Assembly (NCBI GenBank): GCA_036508075.1
Contig: DATCIA010000089.1
Location: 1-5,933 of the forward strand
Reading direction: 5' to 3'
Length of the DNA stretch: 5,933 nucleotides
DNA from: PALSA-660 sp036508075
GTDB lineage: Bacteria; Actinomycetota; Coriobacteriia; Anaerosomatales; PALSA-660
In this document: in pieces, positions 1 through 4,428 of the stretch
Numbering within the stretch: the stretch's first letter is position 1
How the letters are laid out: each line of letters begins with the position of its first letter
The notes under the pieces: model-generated
The model's database searches: none
What the model was told of the DNA's origin: nothing
The model's input: only the letters and a program-made list of their open reading frames with translations
Program-made: the position numbers and the translations under genes

Positions 1-256
1 CGTAGACGTGAGCAGCATCGACCCGCCCGACGTGGACGAGTACCGGCAGCGGGAGGAGGACTTCATCCGCAAGGTCGCGGAGCACATGGAGGACTACGAG
101 AAGCCCATCATAAACGTCTCGTTCACGCCGATGGAGCAGAGCGTCTTCGACGTGGGCCGCAAGTACTCGACCGTAGTCCTGCCATCGCCGCTCCGGGCGG
201 TGCGGGTGCTCGCGCAGATGGCTCGGTACCGGGAATACCTGGACTCGCTGGCCTGA
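1..256 (+). CDS. NDP-forming acyl-CoA ligase, C-terminal end (copy A, cut by window edge)
   Basis: This is the last 84 codons of a gene that enters from the left; the reading frame starts at base 2 and ends at TGA 254-256. The translation is nearly identical to the C-terminus of the complete ligase at 475-2730: only about 5 of 84 residues differ (V for I, M for L, Q for K, S for R, Q for H). It therefore encodes the tail of the second CoA-ligase flavodoxin-like domain of an acetate/acyl-CoA ligase (NDP-forming), ending in the same Ala. A GTG at base 8 could be mistaken for a start, but homology continues to the window edge, so this is a truncated view rather than a small gene. Whether the full copy A is intact cannot be seen. 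The identity of the fragment is secure; the function is inferred from the paralogue. Confidence 0.9.
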   Translation, partial: VDVSSIDPPDVDEYRQREEDFIRKVAEHMEDYEKPIINVSFTPMEQSVFDVGRKYSTVVLPSPLRAVRVLAQMARYREYLDSLA

Positions 257-334
257 GGCCGGCGGCCACGGGTCACATTCTGTGCCCTTCGCAGAACGGA
301 TTCGCGGTGACGCGCGGCGCACGCCGCGCCCGTC

Positions 335-343
335 TGCCATACT
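335..343 (+). promoter_or_regulatory. Extended -10 promoter (duplicated copy) for the leaderless small ORF
   Basis: TGC followed by CATACT gives an extended -10 element whose end is 8 nt before the GTG at 352, so transcription should begin at or next to the start codon. The element and surrounding bases are nearly identical to 2821-2829 in front of the barrel gene, and the core is shared with 3629-3637. No convincing -35 hexamer is seen, which is common for extended -10 promoters. A start at about 352 is inferred. Confidence 0.6.
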
Positions 344-351
344 TGAACCCC

Positions 352-468
352 GTGCACCCGCCCTTCGACGACGAACGCCGGCAAGAGCGGGAACACCCCG
401 AGTGCTGTGTTTGTCCGACTCCAGCGTTTGCTTTCCGCGTTTTCTTGCGGCTCATAGGAAGGACGTAA
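352..468 (+). CDS. Leaderless 38-aa small ORF (possible leader peptide) upstream of the acyl-CoA ligase
   Basis: GTG at 352 opens a 38-codon frame ending at TAA 466-468. The product starts MHPPFDDERRQ and has Cys18, Cys19 and Cys21 in a CCVCP cluster, then a Phe/Leu-rich basic tail (FAFRVFLRLIGRT). The start sits 8 nt after the extended -10 at 335-343 and has no Shine-Dalgarno sequence, so translation would be leaderless. The promoter, GTG and first four to seven codons match the start of the barrel gene at 2838 (MHPPHDI); everything after is unrelated. This makes it a chimera made at a duplication junction. It overlaps the ligase ribosome binding site (456-463) and stops 6 nt before the ligase GTG at 475, an arrangement that suits translational coupling or attenuation. 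No family is recognised, and it could be a non-functional by-product of the duplication. Expression is inferred. Confidence 0.45.
   Translation: MHPPFDDERRQEREHPECCVCPTPAFAFRVFLRLIGRT
456..463 (+). promoter_or_regulatory. Ribosome binding site of the acyl-CoA ligase
   Basis: AGGAAGGA is a good Shine-Dalgarno sequence 11 nt before the GTG at 475. It supports that start and marks the ligase as conventionally initiated, unlike the two barrel genes. The site lies inside the last codons of the 352-468 small ORF, so ribosomes finishing that ORF would cover it. Confidence 0.6.
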
Positions 469-474
469 CCCCAA

Positions 475-2730
475 GTGTCTGAGCAAAGCGCGACTCTGGG
501 GGGGCGGGCGACCGTCCCTGCTGACGAGGCCGATCCGAGTGACATCAGCGGCCGAGAGCTGATCGAAGCCGCCCTTCGGCGAGGCGTGACAGCCTTGGAC
601 GAGGCAGAGGCCAAGGACCTCTTCTCCGCCTACGGCATTCGCGTGACCCCCGGCGCAGTCGCCGCCACGGTAGAAGAAGCTCTCGATATCGCCGGGGACG
701 TGGGTTTCCCCGTGGCCATGAAAGGCTCTTCGCGCCAGATCCTGCACAAGAGTGACGCCGGCCTGGTGCTGGTCGACATCCGCGGCGAGGTCGGCCTGAA
801 GAACGCCTGGGACCTCCTGCAGGAGCGAGGAGACGGCCGCCTGGACGGCATCCTCGTGGAGAAGATGATCCCCGCTGGACGCGAGTTCGTCATCGGCATG
901 AGCCGTGACGAGCAGTTCGGGCCCGTGGTGATGTTCGGCGTAGGCGGGGTGCTGACCGAGGCGATCAAGGATGTGGTGTTCGGCGTTGCGCCCTTGGACG
1001 CGCGCGAGGCCGCCCGGATGCTCGACGCCATCCGGGCCAAGGAGCTGCTGGGGCCCTTCCGAGGTGCCCCGGCGGTCGACCGAGACGCCCTGGCACGGGT
1101 GATCACCACCGTCGGACGCATGGCGCTCGAGAACCCGGAGATCCGGGAAGTCGACATCAATCCCATCCTGCTCGACAGCGGCACTCCCGTAGCCGTTGAC
1201 GCCCTGGTTGCACTAGGGCCCCCGGCGGACGCTCTCCCGCCCCGTCTGCCAGTCAGCCTGGAAAACTTGCGGTACATCTTCGACCCCAAGAGCGTGGCCC
1301 TGGTGGGCGCAAGCAACGACCCGACCAAGTGGGGCGGCCTGATCCTCGCCAGCATCATCTCCGGCGGGTACGGGGGGAAGATCTTTCCCGTCAATCCCAA
1401 GGGCGGAGAGATCTTTGGCCTTCCCGCCTACTCCAGCATCGATGACGTGCCGGAGGCTCCTGAGCTCGTCCTGATCGCGCTCCCCGCCAACCTCGTCCCG
1501 GACGTGGTGGACCACTGCGGCAAGAAGGGCGCCAAGGCGGTGGTCGTGATCTCTGCCGGCTTCGGCGAGGCGAGTGAAGAAGGCGCCCTCATGGCGCAGG
1601 AGGCGGCGCGGATCGCCTCCGAGCATGGGCTCGTGATGGTGGGCCCGAACTCCCTGGGCGCCATGTGCTCCTGGAACAAGTTCTACGGCACCGGCGCCGC
1701 GGTTCTGCAGCCGATGGTGGGGCCGGCGAGCTTCCTCTCCCAGTCGGGCAGCATGGGCATGCAGCTCATGCAGGCCTGTGAAACGCACCAGGCGGGCATA
1801 GGGAACTACGTCGGCGTGGGCAACGAGGCCCTCGTGGACGCCGCCGACCTCATCGAGTACTTCCGCACAGATCCGCGGACGGGCGTGGTCCTTGCATACG
1901 TGGAGGGCCTGATCGACGGGCGGCGCTTTCTGGAGACCTGCCGTAACACCAGCGCCGCCAAGCCGGTGGTGCTGCTCCACGGCGGAGCCAGCGAGTTCGG
2001 CCGTAAGGCGGCGGCGTCGCACACCGGGGCCATGGCCGCCTCGCAGAGGGTATTCGAGGCGGCGATGCGGCAGTCGGGTCTTATGTGCACCAACGATCCG
2101 GACGAGTTCCTCGATCTCGCGTATTGCCTGTCCTACCTGCCGCTGCCCCGGGGCAAACGGATCGCTATCGTCACCTTCGGCGGAGGCTGGGGAGTCCTCA
2201 GCGCGGACGAGGTCTACCGCAACGGCCTTCAGCTGGCCGAGCTGGCGCCGAACGTGATCGACGAGCTCAACGCGCTGCTGCCGCCCTTCTGGAGTCACGC
2301 GAACCCCATCGACCTGGCCGGCATGTACACGGCTAAGGGCGAGCCGGAGGGAGCGGTGCACGCGGTCACGCCCTCGGATGAGGTGGACGCCGTGGTCGTG
2401 CTGGGTGTCCTGGGAATCGTCAGTCAACCCCTGAAGACGATGGCGGTAGTCGAGCGGCTGCACAAGGAGTACGGCATAGACGTGAGCAGCATCGACCCGC
2501 CCGACGTGGACGAGTACCGGCAGCGGGAGGAGGACTTCATCCGCAAGGTCGCGGAGCACATGGAGGACTACGAGAAGCCCATCATCAACGTCTCGTTCAC
2601 GCCGCTGGAGAAGCGCGTGTTCGACGTGGGCCGCAAATACTCGACGGTAGTCCTGCCGTCGCCGCTCCGAGCGGTGCGGGTGCTCGCGCACATGGCTCGG
2701 TACCGGGAATACCTGGACTCGCTGGCCTGA
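475..2730 (+). CDS. Acetate/acyl-CoA ligase (NDP-forming), fused beta-alpha type (copy B)
   Basis: A 751-aa cytoplasmic enzyme of the acyl-CoA synthetase (NDP-forming) superfamily, which converts acyl-CoA, NDP and phosphate to free acid, NTP and CoA, or the reverse. Residues about 25-250 are an ATP-grasp domain: HKSD with His91 (the beta-subunit swinging-loop histidine position), LVEKMIPAGREF at 127-138, QFGP at 147-150, and DINP at 227-230. Residues about 265-385 are the CoA-binding Rossmann domain, with ALVGAS at 275-280. Two succinyl-CoA-ligase-like domains follow: GPNSLG 390-395, SQSGSMG 422-428, and ASHTGA with His516, the expected phosphohistidine. NPIDLAG occurs at 610-616. The order is beta then alpha, the reverse of the more familiar alpha-beta fusions. 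The GTG start is chosen from the AGGAAGGA at 456-463. The acyl substrate cannot be told from sequence; acetate, propionate, hydroxyacids and others are all known in the family. The 3' end duplicates copy A. Confidence 0.92.
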   Translation: MSEQSATLGGRATVPADEADPSDISGRELIEAALRRGVTALDEAEAKDLFSAYGIRVTPGAVAATVEEALDIAGDVGFPVAMKGSSRQILHKSDAGLVLVDIRGEVGLKNAWDLLQERGDGRLDGILVEKMIPAGREFVIGMSRDEQFGPVVMFGVGGVLTEAIKDVVFGVAPLDAREAARMLDAIRAKELLGPFRGAPAVDRDALARVITTVGRMALENPEIREVDINPILLDSGTPVAVDALVALGPPADALPPRLPVSLENLRYIFDPKSVALVGASNDPTKWGGLILASIISGGYGGKIFPVNPKGGEIFGLPAYSSIDDVPEAPELVLIALPANLVPDVVDHCGKKGAKAVVVISAGFGEASEEGALMAQEAARIASEHGLVMVGPNSLGAMCSWNKFYGTGAAVLQPMVGPASFLSQSGSMGMQLMQACETHQAGIGNYVGVGNEALVDAADLIEYFRTDPRTGVVLAYVEGLIDGRRFLETCRNTSAAKPVVLLHGGASEFGRKAAASHTGAMAASQRVFEAAMRQSGLMCTNDPDEFLDLAYCLSYLPLPRGKRIAIVTFGGGWGVLSADEVYRNGLQLAELAPNVIDELNALLPPFWSHANPIDLAGMYTAKGEPEGAVHAVTPSDEVDAVVVLGVLGIVSQPLKTMAVVERLHKEYGIDVSSIDPPDVDEYRQREEDFIRKVAEHMEDYEKPIINVSFTPLEKRVFDVGRKYSTVVLPSPLRAVRVLAHMARYREYLDSLA

Positions 2731-2737
2731 GGCCGAT

Positions 2738-2753
2738 GCCGCCGGACGGCGGC
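2738..2753 (+). other. GC-rich hairpin after the ligase stop codon
   Basis: GCCGCC-GGAC-GGCGGC forms a perfect 6-bp stem with a 4-nt loop, 7 bases after the TGA of ligase copy B. No T-run follows, so it is not a classical intrinsic terminator, though it could slow polymerase or stabilise the mRNA 3' end. It exists because of the 12-bp block absent from the copy A spacer. Confidence 0.4.
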
Positions 2754-2820
2754 CACGGGTGACACCTATGCCCTTGGCGGAACGGATTCGGGGCGACGCG
2801 CGGCGCAAGCCGCACCCGTC

Positions 2821-2829
2821 TGCCATACT
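2821..2829 (+). promoter_or_regulatory. Extended -10 promoter of the first barrel gene (leaderless)
   Basis: TGC followed by CATACT ends 8 nt before GTG 2838, so the transcript is expected to start at or next to the start codon. There is no Shine-Dalgarno sequence upstream of this GTG. The element is preserved in the duplicated copy at 335-343 and resembles 3629-3637. A TTG at 2829 in the same frame overlaps the -10 and would not be on a leaderless transcript. No clear -35 is seen. Confidence 0.65.
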
Positions 2830-2837
2830 TGAGCCCC

Positions 2838-3605
2838 GTGCACCCGCCCCACGACATCGGCATCTCCAGCAGCGCCTACTCGGAGCTGCTCCTGCCCGCG
2901 GCGCTCGAGCGCATCGCCGCTGTCGCACCGTCCGCCGAGATCCGCTCCTTCGGCCTGCACACGCTGCTCAGCCGGCGCAACCGGCGCGCGGCGCTAGCCG
3001 CCGGGCTGCCGTGCTCGGTGCACGGTCCCTTCGGCCACACGGGCCTCGGCGACGTGTCCGAGGCGGCGCGCCTCGAGGCACTCGACGAGCACCGCCGCCA
3101 CCTCGCGGCGGCCGCCGAGATCGGCGCCACCCTGTACCTCGTGCACCCCGACTTTCGACCGGAGCCGGGCCCGCGCGACTCGGCCGTGGTCACCGCCCTC
3201 CAGCGCTCCTTCGACGCCCTGCGCGAACTCCAGACCGAGACCGGCGTGCCGATCGTCGTGGAGAACATGCCGGGCGCCGGCTGCTCGCACCTCACGGCGC
3301 CCGGCGACCTCGACCTCCGCGGGCTCGGCTTCGCCCTCGACGTCGGTCACGCTTCCATCAGCGGCACCCTCGACGCTTTCCTCGCCGCCCCGCCGCCGGA
3401 GTGGCGCCACGTCCACCTGCACAGCAACGCCGGCTTCGGCGACCGGGACGACCCGCACCTGCCGGTGGGCGCCGGCGTGGTCGACGCCGCGGCCGTGCTG
3501 GCCGCGGCGCGCGCCGCCGGCGCCTCCATCGTCCTCGAGCTGAACGACGCGGACGACGTCGCTGCCAGTCTCGCCTACCTGCGGGGTCGCGGGCTCATCC
3601 CCTGA
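2838..3605 (+). CDS. TIM-barrel metalloenzyme, sugar phosphate isomerase/endonuclease IV-like (paralogue 1)
   Basis: A 255-aa single-domain protein of the AP-endonuclease-2/xylose-isomerase-like TIM-barrel superfamily, probably cytoplasmic, with no signal peptide or membrane segment. Metal-site motifs occur in family order: VHGPF (His62), LVHPD (His103), VENMP (Glu142), LDVGHA (Asp168, His171), HVHLHSN (His193), DPH (Asp205, His207) and VLEL (Glu234). By position these correspond to the nine trinuclear-zinc ligands of endonuclease IV, although many annotated sugar phosphate isomerase/epimerase proteins keep most of them. It is shorter than E. coli Nfo (about 285 aa). GTG 2838 is chosen because it sits 8 nt after an extended -10 and lacks a Shine-Dalgarno sequence, and because the N-terminus (HDIGIS) then matches paralogue 2. 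It is followed after 38 bp by that paralogue, roughly half identical. Isomerase, epimerase and phosphodiesterase activities are all possible; the substrate is unknown. Confidence 0.85.
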   Translation: MHPPHDIGISSSAYSELLLPAALERIAAVAPSAEIRSFGLHTLLSRRNRRAALAAGLPCSVHGPFGHTGLGDVSEAARLEALDEHRRHLAAAAEIGATLYLVHPDFRPEPGPRDSAVVTALQRSFDALRELQTETGVPIVVENMPGAGCSHLTAPGDLDLRGLGFALDVGHASISGTLDAFLAAPPPEWRHVHLHSNAGFGDRDDPHLPVGAGVVDAAAVLAAARAAGASIVLELNDADDVAASLAYLRGRGLIP

Positions 3606-3628
3606 GAGGTCTCGTCACGGGCCGGGTG

Positions 3629-3637
3629 TGCAATACT
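3629..3637 (+). promoter_or_regulatory. Extended -10 promoter of the second barrel gene (leaderless)
   Basis: TGC followed by AATACT lies in the 38-bp gap between the two barrel genes and ends 6 nt before GTG 3644. It shares the TGC-MATACT core with the promoters at 335 and 2821, while flanking bases differ, so the core appears to be maintained. It suggests that paralogue 2 can be transcribed independently of paralogue 1. No -35 stands out. Confidence 0.6.
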
Positions 3638-3643
3638 CAAAGT

Positions 3644-4420
3644 GTGGTGGCTGACCATGACATCGGTATCTCCACGGGCGCCTACTACAAGTTGTCGCTG
3701 GGCGCCGCCCTGCTGCGCATCGCGGAGCTCGCGCCCTCGGCCGAGATCCTTTCGCTCGGGCGTCACTCCCTGCTCGAACCCATCAACGTGCGCGTCATCG
3801 AGACCGCGGGCCTGCCGTTCACCGTCCACGGTCCCTTCGCGCATTTCGAGCTCGGCAGCCCATCGGCGGCAAAGCACCGCGGCGCGATAGACCTGCACCG
3901 GCGGCACATGTGGGTGGCCGCGAAGCTCGGCGCCCGGCTGTACGTCGTCCATCCCGACATGCAGCGTCGCGCGCGGGGGTGGGACCAGAGGGTCGCGGAC
4001 TCCCTGGAGCGCGCCTTCGAGGAGCTGAGCGCGCTCCAGGACGAGATCGGCTTGCCCGTTGCGGTGGAGAACATGCCGTTCTACAATCACTCGCACTTCA
4101 TCGCCCCCGGCGATCTCGACCTCAAAGGGCTTGGTCTCGTTCTCGACACCGGTCACGCCGCCATGACCGGCACGCTCAGCGATTGGCTCAACGAGCCGCT
4201 GGTGGACCTCAGGCACGTGCACCTGCACGATAATCAGGGTCACCTGGGCGGCGATCACCACGATGCGCTGGGCACGGGCGTCGTCGACATCGAACCCATC
4301 CTCGACGCGGCACGCGCCGCCGGCGCGAGCATCGTCCTCGAACACAAGGATGAGGCCTCGGTGATCGCCAGCCTCGATTACCTGCGCACTCGCGGCCTCC
4401 TCGTCCGGGACCTCGGGTAG
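3644..4420 (+). CDS. TIM-barrel metalloenzyme, sugar phosphate isomerase/endonuclease IV-like (paralogue 2)
   Basis: A 258-aa paralogue of the preceding gene, with all metal-site motifs at matching positions: VHGPF (His62), VVHPD (His103), VENMP (Glu142), LDTGHA (Asp168, His171), HVHLHDN (His193), DHH (Asp204, His206) and VLEH (Glu233). It keeps the usual HDN version of the sixth motif, where paralogue 1 has HSN. The frame stays open far upstream, across the first barrel gene, so the start must be chosen on other grounds. GTG 3644 is 6 nt after an extended -10 and gives an N-terminus (HDIGIS) aligned with paralogue 1; GTG 3647 is the next codon and is possible. No Shine-Dalgarno sequence is present. 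The next gene starts 8 nt after the stop, so the two are probably co-transcribed. Activity is inferred only at superfamily level. Confidence 0.86.
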   Translation: MVADHDIGISTGAYYKLSLGAALLRIAELAPSAEILSLGRHSLLEPINVRVIETAGLPFTVHGPFAHFELGSPSAAKHRGAIDLHRRHMWVAAKLGARLYVVHPDMQRRARGWDQRVADSLERAFEELSALQDEIGLPVAVENMPFYNHSHFIAPGDLDLKGLGLVLDTGHAAMTGTLSDWLNEPLVDLRHVHLHDNQGHLGGDHHDALGTGVVDIEPILDAARAAGASIVLEHKDEASVIASLDYLRTRGLLVRDLG

Positions 4421-4428
4421 GCGGGGTC

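Larger units (their letters stand above)
1..363 (+). repeat. Tandem duplication, upstream unit (partial)
   Basis: Bases 1-256 align without gaps to 2475-2730 with 11 mismatches (about 96% identity). After the stop codon the match continues into the spacer: 261-363 aligns to 2748-2849 with about 12 differences (about 88%). One difference is a single-base gap, and a 12-bp block (2735-2746) is present only in the downstream unit. Clear homology stops a few bases after the copied GTG, near 363-372. The repeat therefore covers the ligase 3' end, the spacer, the promoter and the first codons of the gene that follows the downstream unit. The left limit lies outside the window. Confidence 0.9.
2475..2849 (+). 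repeat. Tandem duplication, downstream unit
   Basis: Counterpart of 1-363: the ligase 3' end (2475-2730), the spacer and the promoter with the first codons of the barrel gene. It differs from the upstream unit by a 12-bp extra block at 2735-2746 and scattered substitutions. The match ends a few bases after the GTG at 2838, where this unit carries on into the barrel gene and the upstream unit carries on into the ligase leader. The right-hand duplication breakpoint therefore lies in the first codons of the barrel gene. Confidence 0.88.

Noticed and set aside
8..256. Independent 82-aa gene starting at GTG 8
   Set aside because: Homology to the ligase C-terminus continues upstream of this GTG to the window edge, so it is the tail of a larger gene.
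428..458. A separate promoter for the ligase (TTGCTT ... CATAGG)
   Set aside because: The spacing is about 19 bp and the -10 match is poor; nothing distinguishes it from chance.
2829..2831. TTG as the start of the first barrel gene
   Set aside because: It overlaps the extended -10 element and would not be in a transcript starting near 2838; GTG 2838 gives the better N-terminal alignment.
1213..2928. Long minus-strand open frame (571 codons) opposite the ligase
   Set aside because: The plus strand has a clear ligase with all motifs; the antisense translation is Arg/His/Val-rich with no recognisable domain, a usual effect of high GC at codon third positions.
2759..4420. A single 553-codon open frame spanning the first barrel gene and the second
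   Set aside because: Its first part is Arg/Pro/Ala-rich and out of frame with the well-conserved barrel gene at 2838-3605. Only the part from 3644 has protein-family motifs, and a promoter plus homologous N-terminus fix the start there.
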